Of a stretch of DNA of 64,000 bases, positions 38,900-50,037 are shown in pieces. Location: positions 33,851,840 through 33,915,839 of the forward strand of contig ML660201.1 in the NCBI GenBank assembly GCA_007570785.1. Direction: 5' to 3'. This DNA comes from Antilocapra americana (lineage: Eukaryota; Chordata; Mammalia; Artiodactyla; Antilocapridae). How positions within the stretch are numbered: the stretch's first letter is position 1; every line of letters begins with the position of its first letter. The notes below the pieces were generated by a model. It was given only the letters and a program-made list of their open reading frames with translations. It was not told the DNA's origin and made no database searches. The translations under genes were made by a program, and so were the position numbers.

Positions 38900-39043
38900 G
38901 GAGTTGGAGGGCTGCTTCCTCCCGCTCAGCACCCATGTCAGGTACACAGACCTGCAGGCATGGAAGGATGCATCAAAGCTTTGACTTCGAGGGGATGGCA
39001 GGCAGCAAGCTGCTGGAGCCGAAGGGCATGAGAATCCAGCCCA
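38900..39043 (+). pseudogene. PRICKLE2: decayed partial duplicate of the PRICKLE2 last exon
   Basis: This segment of the 3' UTR is a second copy of exon bases 37015-37163, in the same orientation. The best part, 38921-39043 against 37036-37163, aligns with about 14 substitutions and two gaps (2 nt and 3 nt missing here), close to 89% identity. Shared words include cccgctcagcaccc, agacctgcaggc, ggaaggatgcatca, ggcagcaagctg and atccagccca. The 2-nt deletion shifts the frame, and a stop (ctt tga) follows soon after, so it cannot encode the protein. At least four of the changes are CG to TG or CA, as expected for methylated non-coding DNA. Similarity fades upstream of 38921 (about 5 mismatches in 21) and stops after 39043. 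I see no A-tail or target duplication, so local duplication is more likely than retroposition. Confidence 0.9.
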
Positions 39044-42000
39044 CAGATCAAGGGTAGAGGCTGAAGGGGAATATGAAGGAAAGTCAGAGCAGAGAAGAAC
39101 TTCCAGAAATGAAGTATAGGAAAGGTGAGAACACCTTTGAACACCCCTCCGGTGCTGGTGGGAAAAAACAAAAAAAAACCCAGTTTAACTCCTCCTATAA
39201 CCAGAGTATCTGGGTTGCCCAGAAAGATTGAGCCGCTCAGGAGATTTTGTGTTATGGTTCTGGAAAATAGATGTTGCTGAAAGAGAGGTTTCCATTTTGA
39301 ACTTCAGGGACCATTGGTCAAATAGAAAATGGGCTCACAAGTGAGTGTGCTTAAAGAAGACATTTAACGGTTGTGTTGTTTATAGTAAAATAAAACCTCC
39401 TACCTAGCTTCGGTTAAAAGTGAAGCGCTTGCTTTTACTTCCATTCTCCTCCTTCCCTTCATGGATTATGGATGAAATAATCCATTGGGGGACCCACCTG
39501 TAGTGAGATGTACTGTCAATGTAGTGTACAGTGTATCTCAGTGGCCATCTGCCATGGTGAGGTGAGCGTGGTCTCTTTTCAGTATAGTAGTTAATATTTT
39601 CTAGTGTTTTTTATGCAGAGAATGTGGAAAGTGGCTTTTTAGACACCATCCCACATGGGTCTGGGGAAGGAAGGCTGTAAAGGATGTGGAAGTGGCACTC
39701 CATTCAGGATGTATTAAAATAATTTGCTTTTCAGGTATTTATATGACATTTGTCATTGTCACTGATGTTTTTGAAAAAGCGATGCAAATGTTGGTTGTGG
39801 CTGTTTTCCGCATGCTTTCTTCATATCTAAATGCTTCATTAATTATCCAAGCCTCTGGAGAATTAACTCTATTAAGTTTGTATAGTGAGTTTGTAAACTG
39901 CTTGGCAAACTGATAAAGACATAATGTATACCACCACGCTATCAACGTGGCAGGTTTCTGGTAGAAACCGGGCGAGTCCAATTTGGAGTTCTAAGTTTCT
40001 GGATTGATGAGAATGGAAAGGCATTTTGGAAAAAGAAAAGAGAGACAAAAAGTAGATCATTTAACTTAGCAAATAACTGAAAATAATGTCTGTCTTCCGT
40101 GGCCTGGAATCCAAGGAAAGAAATTCTCCTAGTAAATGTTGTTTTCTTAATCTGTCCTTTTTAGAGTACCTCTTAACATTTGCCCAGTGAGGCTTTGACC
40201 ACCATCAGCAGAAAGAAGAAAGTGCCTTAGACACTGACAACTAAGTAGTATGCAAAGGGGTGAGAAGAATAAGCAGTTTCAGACCTAGCTGCCCTGGGAG
40301 CACCCATCAACTGAACTGGCCAGAGCTGGAGGTGTGGTGAGATACAAGCCTCAGGGTCAGACAGTCTAAAAAAGCAAGATCACCCCCATCTTGTCCACCA
40401 CTGCAGACGCCTCCTCCCCACCCCAGACACAGCCAGGCATGCTATGGAGGTTGCTGGTAGAGGCCAGGTAAATCCTCATCGCGAGGATGGAACCTCCAAG
40501 GGAATGCCCGAGAGAGAGCAGGTCGTCACTGGTTGGGAATTCTGCCTCTTAGTGATAACTTACACGTAACATCCCAGAATCCCATTTCCCAAAATTCAGT
40601 GCATTCCTTTCTGAGGCCAGATCTGATCCTTATGTGATCATCACCGGGAGCTCTTACTTAGTCAAGCTTTCCTCCGCAGCTGGGGCTTGCAGTCATCTCT
40701 TCTTAGATCATCATTTCATCTTTAATAGACTGTGTTTAGAAAAGTGTATCTCTTCCCTGTTTTCTTCTCTCATGCTTTGGTTTGGTTTTTCTTCCTACCT
40801 CTCCTCATATTGATCTTATCTTTTGGATAAAACCACACTTTAGCATTCATTTCATTTCCTGTTGCTGCTCAGTTCATTGGCAACAGAACTGGCCCTTTCC
40901 CAAGTTGGAAGTCAGTGACAGTTTTCTGAGTGGCCCTGCCAGTGCATATCAACCTTGATACTATGAACAAGTTTCTTAGCAGGCTGGTGGCATTCAGGTA
41001 GCCTTCCATCTGTCATACAGTTCTGGGATTCCTACCAAGTGTGAAGGTAAGTGAGGTCAGGGAAACAAGAAACATACTTCTCAGTTTTTGCCAATGTTCA
41101 AGGGTGAGGGTAGTTTTTAGAGTTGGTTGTTTGACCCCGTCCACCTATATTCATCTTCTGTCCACCCTCCGCCAGCCCCACAAACAAGCAGTTTGTCATT
41201 TCTCATATGGGAACTGCGGATAGCTCTTTTTCTTCCCCTTGTCCCATTCTATAGGATGTTTCTTCACTACAACAAGATTATATTTTCCTCTTTTGCAACA
41301 GCTTTCTGCTTTTTGGGTACCACTAGCCACTGTTGAGTTCAGGTAGGGCTGTCTCTGCCATACCTATAACGTGGGCAGATAGAACCAGGGTACCCCTTCA
41401 GAGAGCGTGGATGCAGCCTCAGAAATCTTTGCAACACTCTAGCCAGCCAGGACCAGTTGATCCGAACTGATTTGATTTGTCTGATAACAAATCTTACTCG
41501 TGAACTGATTCTTCCTTGTGTTTCTGTCCTGGGCTCTTTTGCCATTTTCCCAAAACAGTTCACCAGCTATTCAGGAAGCATCATCCATAAATCACTGTGT
41601 GATGTCAATCCCTGTGCCCCTGAATTGCAGATGCTAAAGGAGGCTGACTTCTTTAGGCTGAACAAAAACAGATCTCTTTGGCCTCCTTTTCCATTCTCAG
41701 ATTCTTGGCTAGTTATAAGCAATCTGTGTTTGCCATTTCGCAGAGGTAAGATAAGAGTCTGTCCCATTCTTTTCTAGTCCCACCTTTTAACAAAGAACAA
41801 CACAAATACTTAAATTCCAAGGAGAAGTGCTCTTTGCATATTTCTCTCTAACAGAAACCAGATGCTAATGCATAAGAAGGAGGATCTATCTTTGACAAAG
41901 GAAAGTGGACGATGAAATCAGTCATCTGAGGATTTCTTGCCAGAAGGGTTGCTATCAGCAACTGTTTAGCACCTTCAGGGCTTTGAGAAGGACTCTGCGG

Positions 42001-42943
42001 ACAGCATTCCAGGTACAGAACTCAGCCAAGCCTCCTCTGCCAATCTTGAAGGCAGTTCCAGATTGCTGCCTTTTGAGGTATGTTTCTTAAAGCGTGAGGG
42101 ACGTTAAATGAAGAGAGTTTTTGTCTTGCCTCCAGTGGTCAGTCCCTTTGAAGCCTCAGCAGACACCAGGGCCTGTTTGTCTGACCACTTGGAAGCAGTC
42201 ATCAAGGTTAGAGTCGAAAAAGGATTGCAGTCTTTTTCCATTTTCTCAAAATAGAAGTCCCTTCAATACAAGACTCCCATAAAGCATGACTTACTGTTGG
42301 GGGCTGTGCTAGTTTATAAGCTTACTTCCTGCTTATAGCTTTCTCCAAACTAGCCTTTCCCAACAGGAATCTAACATTGTGTTAGAAATTACTTCTGTGG
42401 TTTAGATACAGAATCCATGGGAGGGGGGAGTGTCTTATTCTATCCTGAGAGTTTTGAGATGTCCCTCACCCTACTGAGTATTTGACCATTGATGTTCCAT
42501 AGGTCGCTGACCAGGCCTTTTTAAATTTTTCAGAGAGAGCTACTCAAGCCTTTCTAGTTAATTTCCATGTTTTTCTGTGAAGTATTTGGTTCTATCCTGG
42601 ACCCTGACTTCGCATTCTGAGGTCCTCCTTTTTCCCTAGCAGATGAGGACCTCGGCAGTTCTCCCACTCCTAAATGCATTCTTTCCTGTACAGGATCATT
42701 TTGTCCATCTTATGCTTTAATTCCAAGCACATTAAAAAAAAAAAACCTCAAAGGGCCTGAGAAGGTAAGGCACACCAGAGTCTGTGTTGTGTGTTGGATG
42801 TCGAGCTATTTGTTAAGAAGGTCTGCAGTGGACCTTTGGTGTGGGCTCTGCCAGAGACTGTCGTGAACACTTTGCTTGAGATCCGTGCCCTGTGAAATGG
42901 ATATGATGTTTTACTGATGTCTGTAATACATTTGTAAACTTCC

Positions 42944-42960
42944 AATAAAATTTGAATAAA
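42944..42960 (+). terminator. PRICKLE2: twin poly(A) signals, probable PRICKLE2 mRNA end
   Basis: AATAAA occurs at 42944-42949 and again at 42955-42960. T- and GT-rich sequence follows at about 42972-43025, as expected for a downstream element. Ruminant and mammal-wide repeats resume from about 43.1 kb. Cleavage probably falls near 42970-42985. Confidence 0.6.
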
Positions 42961-43104
42961 AGAAACGTAGCCGTTCTTCTCAGTCTTCCATTGCTTTCCA
43001 GGTTTTTGGAAGTCTTTGCGTTTGAGCATCTCAGCAACAGAATAGAGAAGCTGCAGACGTCAGGAGAGGTGAGATTTGCTATGAAAGATGAGCCTGTTTG
43101 TTCA

Positions 43105-43260
43105 GATCAGGATTTCTCAACCTGGGCACTATCTGCATTTTGGTCCAGTCCATTCTTTGTGGCATAGAACCATCCTGTGCATAGTAGTATGTTTAACACT
43201 ATTGCTGACCTCTACTTATTAGATGCCAGTAGCACCCTGCCCCAAGTTGTGACAACTAAA
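43105..43260 (+). repeat. hAT-type DNA transposon relic
   Basis: 'gatttctcaacctgggcact', 'catcctgtgcatagtagtat', 'gatgccagtagcaccctgcc' and 'gttgtgacaactaaaaatg' follow the family seen at 33060 in the same orientation. Confidence 0.7.
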
Positions 43261-43324
43261 AATGTTTGCACACACCACACCCATTAGGATTTTTTTTTTA
43301 GAAAAGAAGAAAGAAAAAGAAAAT

Positions 43325-43965
43325 AACATGTGAGCATGGATGGGGAGAAACTGGAAAACGTTTGCACTATTGGTAAGAATATAAAGCAGTGCATCTTCTG
43401 TGACAAACAGTATGGGAATTCCTCAAAAAAAAAAACAAAAACAGAACTACCATATGATCCAGAACTTCTGCTTCTGGGTATATACCCAAAATAATTGAAA
43501 ACTGGGCTTCAAAGAGAGATTAGTACACCTATGTTGATAGCATTATTCACAATAGCTAAAAGAGGCAACCCAGATGTCCACGGATGTGGACCAAATGTGA
43601 TCCAAACATACAATGAATTGCTCTTCACCCTTTAAAAGGAAGGAAATCGTGACACATAGTGCAACATGGATAAACTTGAGGACCCTGAGCTGAGTGAAAT
43701 GAGTCAGTCACAAAAAGATGTGTGTAATTCTGCCATTATAAGTTACTCAAGTAGCTAAAATCACAGACAGGAAGTGAAAAGGTGGTCACCTGGGACTGCT
43801 AAGAGCTCGTGGGAAGATATTTGTTTGAGTATACATTTTCTGTTTCAAAATGAGAATTCTGGAGATTTGTTGTACAGCAGTGTAAGTGTACTTACTGCTG
43901 AACTGTACATTCAACAGTGGCACATTTTATGTTATCTTTATTTTACCATGATTTAAAAAAAAAAC
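43325..43965 (+). repeat. L1 3'-region fragment
   Basis: 'ggggagaaactggaaaacgt', 'ctaccatatgatccagaactt', 'ctgggtatatacccaaaataa' and 'cacaatagctaaaagaggcaa' are a classic L1 3' region. The A-rich end is at about 43953-43971. Confidence 0.75.
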
Positions 43966-44814
43966 AAAACAAATTTCCACCCTTAGCTGAGGGTCTCCTG
44001 AGGACAAAAAGCACTGCTCGTTAAGAACCACCAGTTAAAATGCTTTGTACCTTCTTAGTATCTTCATTCCTGCAGGATTCTTGAAGCTGACTTCAACCCT
44101 GGGCCACACAGTTAATTTTCACTTATTAGCAGGAATTGAAACCAACAGATGGCTGAAAATATTTATATTTGCTTCTAAGCAAATAATAAGTGAATTGTGT
44201 GAAGAGTTCTATGCATGGCTGTTTTCTGGTTAGGATGCTATTAATACTGTCTGGGAGCCAAGACCAAAGCAGCATGTAAATTAGATTTCCCCATGTCTGA
44301 TTCACAACATTTGGGAGCTGCTGGATACTGCAATATTGTTTATTCATTCACTCAGCAAATGCTACTGAGAACCTGCTCTGTGCTGGGCACTTAGAAAACA
44401 GCAATATATACAAAGCAAAGATCCCTATCCTAAAGAAGTTTGTGAACTTGACTTTCTACTAGATGAGAAATCTGGAACAGTAAGTAGTCCCACCCACCCT
44501 AAGCACGAGGACTTGGGCGCTGCAGATGGGAGTTATTATAAGCCCTATGAGAGCCTTTGGATGCAGGCTTTAGGGATGGCAGTGACTGTGTCAGTCTGCT
44601 CACACACCCTCCTGGGGGGCGTGGCCCTCAGGCACCCATGGTTTCACTATATGAGCCCCTTCTTCCTGCGCCTCAACAGAACAATAGGAATCAAGAGCGG
44701 GAAAAAAAAAAAAAAAGAAAGGCAGCCAACCCATAATCTGTAAGTGACCTAGCATGACATGGTAAAGTGGACCATTTGGATTCTCTCTCTTAAGAAGATA
44801 AATTAAGAAGTTCC

Positions 44815-45255
44815 ATGTAAATGGCACAGCCACTCTGGAATACAGTATGGAGGCTTCTCAAAAAACTAAAAATATAGTTGCCATATGATCCTACAATCCC
44901 ATTCCTGAGCATAAATCTGGAGAATATTATAACTTGAAACGTCAGATGCGCTGCAGTGTTCACTGCAGCGCTGTTTAAGATGGCCGAGACTTGAAAACAA
45001 CCTAAATGTCCATTGACAGAGGAATGGATAAAGAAGATACGGCATGCACTGCTATGTTAAAATGGATGACCAGCTGCATGGCACATGGTCCTACTGCATA
45101 GCACATGGTTATGTGGCAGCCTGGAGGGGAGGAGAGTTTGGGAGACGATGGGTAAGGGCATATGTATGACTGAGTCCCTTCGCTGTTCATCTGAAGCGGT
45201 CTGTCTCCACATTGTTAATTGGCTATACTCCACGACAAAATAAACAGTTAAAAAA
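44815..45255 (+). repeat. L1 3' end, ungulate type
   Basis: 'cagccactctggaatacagta', 'gccatatgatcctacaatcc' and 'cattgttaattggctatactcc' lead to a terminal 'aaaataaacagttaaaaaaa'. This is a second L1 copy downstream of the gene. Confidence 0.75.
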
Positions 45256-45324
45256 AGAAACTGTGGTGACAATACACAAATCATAATCAAATTTTGCTAC
45301 TAAATAAAAGTTAAGTAGTGCAAT

Positions 45325-45800
45325 TTTAAAAGGTGTGGTATCTATACAGAATAAAATATTACTCAGCCATAAGAAAGAATGAAATGATGTCATTTGCAGC
45401 AACATGGATGGACCTAGAGATTATCATACTAAGTGAAGCAATTTAGACAAAGACAAATACCATATAATATCACATGTGGAATCTAAACGATGACACCAAT
45501 GAACCTATCTATGAAACAGACTCAACCACATGGAGAGCAGACTTGTGATTGCCAAGATGGAGGGAGAATGGATTGGGAGTCTAGGATATGCAGGTGGAAA
45601 CTATCATATATAGAATGGATGAACAACAAGGTCCTATTGTATAGCACAGGAAAGTATATTTAATATCTTATAATAAACCATAATGAATATGAAAAATAAT
45701 GTGTGTGGGGGTATATATGTATGTGTAACCGAATCACTTTCTGTACAGCAAAAATGAACACAGCATTGTGAACCAACTATATGGCAATAAAAACAAAAAC
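45325..45800 (+). repeat. L1 3' end, ungulate type
   Basis: 'attactcagccataagaaag', 'atttgcagcaacatggatgg', 'agacttgtgattgccaagat', 'aaggtcctattgtatagcac' and 'ctatatggcaataaaaacaa' follow the sense ungulate L1 3' UTR. Confidence 0.78.
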
Positions 45801-46444
45801 TCCAAGAGGCAGTGGAGGTGAAGCTAAGAGAATGTGTCGGGAGAGTGGGCTGGAGGAGTCAGGTCAATGCACATCATGATAAAATGAAGGATGTGAAGGA
45901 TGAAGAAGTTGAAGATGAGAAAAGCAGTAGAAGATGAGGAAAGCAGAAGTTCCAGCTGAGGAAAGGTCCAAAAGCAAAGATGGATATGAGCACAGAGATG
46001 TGAAATGACCCCGAGGAACTGGTCCCCACAACTCCCTCACCTCCACACAGATGCCAGTTCCTTTCTTGGAGGTGCTGCTCTGGTATTACTGCAGGATTTG
46101 TGTCCTTCGCACACTCCCTGTGTTTATGGATGGTTACATTACAAATCTGCACAAGCTGCTCTTTGCTCTGAAGTGTTCCTTGCAACCCTAATTCAGCCAT
46201 GAAGGATGAATTCTGAATGCCAGCTATGACACCTTTTGTTTTGCTGCGCTCCCCTTTTGTTTTCAGTTCCATCTCAACCACTTGCTAGTTGCGTCACATT
46301 GGGAAATGTCTGCGTCCTCTCTGTGTCTTGGGTTTTATCTGACACACGTGAGCATAGTGGGATTGTCGTTTGGGTTTATTGAAATAATGCAGATGAAGCT
46401 CTTGGCACTGTGTCTGCCCTTGTAAGAGCGTGGCATATGTTAAT

Positions 46445-46475
46445 GGTGGTTTCTGGTGGTGGTGGTGGTGGTTGC
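46445..46475. repeat. (GGT)n short repeat
   Basis: GGT units repeat within 'ggtttctggtggtggtggt'. It is short. Confidence 0.75.
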
Positions 46476-46718
46476 CGCTGTTTTTGCTACTACTATCCCA
46501 CCCAAAGAGAAAGGAAGGCAGAAACTGGATATCATTAATATCATGTCTGAGAGTGTTCATTGTCTTCTAATGTAAGCATTTAGTGGGATTTTGTGACACC
46601 CCGGAAAGGCCTGAATGTTGACAATAGTTAAGAATTGCTTGCAGAGTTGATTAAATATTGTAGGTCTCCCACAGAGGTTCTGATTCAATGGGTCTGGTGT
46701 AGAACCCCAGAATCTGCT

Positions 46719-47114
46719 TTTTAAAAACTATTTATGTTTGGCTGCACTAGATCTTCATTGCTATGTGCAGGCTTTCTCTAGTTGTGGAGAGCAGACGTCT
46801 TGTTGTGGAGCACGAGCTCCAGGCGCATGGGCTCAGTAGTTGTTCAGCTGCTAAGTTGTGTCCAACTCTTTGTGACCCCATGTACTGCGGCACACCAGGC
46901 TCCTTTGTTCTCCACTATATCCCAGAGTTTATTCAAAACCACATCCGTTGAATCAATGATGCTGTCTAACCATCTTATCCTCTGCTGCCCCAGAAGTTGT
47001 GATGCAAGGGCTTGGTGGCTCGATAACATGTGGAATCTCCTGGACCAGGAATCGAACCCGGGTCCCCTGCACTGGCAGATGGAGTCTTAACCACTGACCC
47101 AGCAGGGAAATCCT
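46719..47114 (-). repeat. long CHR-type SINE holding a BovB fragment
   Basis: Antisense CHR: 'tttggctgcactagatcttc', 'gcaggctttctctagttgtgg' and, after an interruption, 'gaccaggaatcgaacccggg' and 'cagatggagtcttaaccact'. The word agaatctgct at 46709-46718 and 47115-47124 flanks it. The host is a MER5A-like relic (46590-46718). Confidence 0.8.
46845..46997 (-). mobile_element. BovB 3'-end fragment inside the CHR SINE
   Basis: 'gctaagttgtgtccaactct', 'ggcacaccaggctcctttgt' and 'ctaaccatcttatcctctgc' are the antisense BovB terminus. Its position inside the SINE makes three nested layers. Confidence 0.8.
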
Positions 47115-47379
47115 AGAATCTGCTCCTTCAGCATGACCCTCCTTTTTGGTTTGATGTAGCTAGGAGCAGGTCTCCCAAGCCCACCCACTCCTGAAGAAGC
47201 TGAGTCACAAGCCCTTTGGTCAGGATGGAGTCATCTGAGCCTGGAGTTGAGAATGCAGTTTTGAAGGCTCTCAGGTATATTCACTCTTGCCTAGGAATGA
47301 CAATCATCAGAGAAATATAGTTTAACTGACTTTTCTTTTTCTGAGAGATATATATCACTGTATATCAAAGAGATATGTG

Positions 47380-47880
47380 GAGTGATGCACAGCATTGATG
47401 AAGAGGGTGAGCTTGTTATGAAAAGTGCGGTCTGGCTGCGCATTACTCAGAAGCCTATGCTTGAGATGCTAGGTTGGTGGGAAGGAAAGGTTGCTTTATT
47501 TCAGAGTCTAGTAATAGCAAGGGGAGAGGACAGACATGTCCGAAGACCAAATCCACGCACACACCACCTCCCACAACCGACAGTCAGTGGGCAAGAGATT
47601 TAGAGGGGAGTTTCAGGGGTGTACCGGCAGAGGGAGGGGGCTACAGGCAGAGACAGCACCAATGGAATTGGTCATCGGTGTTTTGACCAGCGTCATCTTG
47701 ATTCAGGTATCTTCAGTTCCAGGGTCAGTTTGTTTCCATTTGTTTGAGGCCAGTTCTCAGAATTGCGGCAGCTTATGTCATGTCTACAGTCTGGTCCTCA
47801 GGGAGTTAGCCTCTTCCACCTAGTGGAAGTTTCATTATCTAAGAAACAGCTCAAAGGATATGGCCCAGAGTAGTATCTAT
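47380..47880 (-). repeat. possible antisense LTR relic
   Basis: 'gttgctttatttcagagtct' and the GC-rich block after it resemble antisense ruminant endogenous-retrovirus LTR sequence. No termini or target duplication were found; this is tentative. Confidence 0.28.
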
Positions 47881-49558
47881 AGCCATTGAGGAGGAACTAA
47901 AGGTTCTTGATTTTACTTAACGAGTAAACTATTGTTTTGTCTTGTTTGACTGTTTTCCTTTGTGTCTGCTTTTTCTCACTTCTCTGATTAATTTTATTCT
48001 TTGACCAAGCTTTTGTGGTTTTGTTTTTCTTTTTAACAGACACAAGACAGGCAGAGGGCATAGGGATGGGAATGGAAAAGGACTTTAGGGTCCTGCTCTA
48101 TTTTAAGCTAATTTTAAAATTGCCATCTAACAATTATGTTAGGATTAAAAACTTGCTACTTTTGGCTCATGTAGCCAGAGGCTTTCACAGATCAAAATTA
48201 CCTAGGTAGGTTATTAAATATCTAGAGTCCATGGCCCCATCCCTAGAAAGTCTGATTCAGGAAAACCTGGGAAACTGAATTTTTCAATAGACATCTAGGG
48301 ATCTGAGAAGACCTATTAGGAAAAACTCCTCTGAGCCTCTCTGATCATGGGGAATCCTTCATCTCCTGTGAGTGAGCCCTTCTCTGCTAAATGCAACCAG
48401 CTTGTGTGACAGAGCTTCAGTCTGGAAAGGTCTGCTTCTTGAATGTTCATTCACCATATGCGTAAAGTACACAGGATTCCTAATGGCCCAGAATGAAAAA
48501 CATCAGCCTCTTTGGAAAACTAGTATCAATGTCACTTCTAACCACAGCTGGTTTTGTCTGAGAGAGATGTCCAGGCAAGACACCAGGAAAGAAACCTTAG
48601 GAGAAGATGCAATAGAAAAATAATCAAAGAGAAACGCAGGCTGAAGCTTAGCCGGAAGTGGTTAAGCCATTAAATGACACAATCGTTCTCAGCAGGAGGA
48701 GAGCTTTCTCAACAAAATACTAGCAGATACTTGTTTTCCTGCTAGGCTGGCTGATTCTGGAGATAACACACATCTTAAGGGTTGATCTGTTTTATTGGAT
48801 CAGGGTTGATGGGCGGCTTTGTACCATTAACACAGAAGTTAGCAAACACAGAAAACTGTACCAGAAAGTAATCCCAATAGCTAGAGGAATTTGGACCATA
48901 AAAGGCAATCGTCTCAGGCCACATTCTTTGGATTTTAGGTGGTTGAAGCTTACTTCAAAGGAACTTGAGCATAATGGAAAGAGACAGAGAGTTTATTTGA
49001 GGGGGACTATGTGTCTTAAAGGAATCAAGGGCAGCCCCTTCTTGAGAGCTTGGAACCAGGAAGAAGAAAGCCACAAAGACATTAGAAAAAAAAAAATTAT
49101 CCCAATTGTTAAATACCTTTTTCCCTTCAATTGTCTTGATTGGACCAACTTGGGTCACATGCTCATTCCTGGTTGAATCAACTGTTGGAGGAGACCAGGT
49201 GACTCCTTGGTGCCAGCATGCTGCTCAAGTGCTGGTTCTTGTGGGTAAGGAAAGAGTTTTCAGATAGAGAAAGTCATGGGCTGGACAGACACACCAAAAT
49301 GTACCTCCTGTAGCACCTCTCTTAGTAAGATCCCACGGGGACGAACCAGGATTGCTACCTACTGATTGTATTGTTAAACAGGCGTGCACACCATACTTAC
49401 TGAATTGGAGCTACCATCTCAAGTGAGAGTTTCTACCGTTCTCCAGACCTATGCCTCCATTTGGCCCAGTATTAGGCAGGTATTGCATTTGAAGAAGCAC
49501 CATTCAGGAACGAAAAAATATCAGCCAGTATTTCAAACCTGTACTATCTCTGAAGGAA

Positions 49559-50037
49559 ATGGTTAGGGGAAGCACACTGACTGAAACTGCCCACCCTGGC
49601 CAAGCACCACAGTAACCGTTTGCATGAGTTGTTTTACGACAAGAGGTCCTGGTAAGGGACACCGAACTAATAAGCCACCACCAACCAGAAGAATTCAGGA
49701 AAGGTCAAAAGGAAACACCACACGTCCTACCAAAATCCACCTCCCCAAATCCTTCTCTCTGGCATCCATCTTGGCTGAACTAGGCATGCACCACCAGGAA
49801 GGACTCAGAGTCGGAATGGTTGGCTAAAGACAACCCGGAAACTAATCCCATCACCATAAAACCCGAGACTACCAGCTACATGGCAGAGCTGTTCTCCTGG
49901 GTTCCTTACCCTACTGCTTTCCACCTGGGTGCCCTTTCCCAATAAAATCTCTTGCTTTGTCAGCATATGTGTCTCCTTGGACAGTTCATTTCCAAGTGTT
50001 AGACAAGAGCCCTGAAAGGGGTCCCCCTTTCTGCAAC
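49559..50037 (+). mobile_element. solo LTR of a class I endogenous retrovirus
   Basis: Gamma-type LTR features are present in order: 'caccctggccaagcaccaca' near the start, the U3 body, 'gctgttctcctgggttcctta', the poly(A) signal AATAAA (49941-49946) within 'ttcccaataaaatctcttgc', 'gtgtctccttggacagttca' and the end 'tttctgcaaca'. No internal viral region adjoins on either side, so this is a solo LTR left by recombination. The exact left edge and a 4-bp duplication are uncertain. Confidence 0.7.

Larger units (their letters stand above)
37706..42975 (+). other. PRICKLE2: PRICKLE2 3' untranslated region (inferred extent)
   Basis: Non-coding sequence runs from the stop codon to a double poly(A) signal at 42944-42960, giving a 3' UTR of about 5.3 kb. 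The region is AU-rich with long T and A runs (38298-38319, 38393-38405, 38510-38520) and almost lacks recognisable interspersed repeats, unlike both flanks; that contrast supports its being a functional transcript end. Another AATAAA at 39389-39394 could serve a shorter isoform. The extent is inference without transcript data. Confidence 0.7.

Noticed and set aside
38938..39171. Minus-strand frame in the 3' UTR
   Set aside because: Not a gene: the reading comes from the decayed exon copy on the other strand.
42952..43167. 71-codon frame over the poly(A) signals as a downstream gene
   Set aside because: Overlaps the proposed transcript end and a DNA transposon relic; no domain.
45874..46281. 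135-codon minus-strand frame
   Set aside because: Arises from a purine-rich, repetitive GAAGATGAG-type stretch; composition is biased and no family is recognised.
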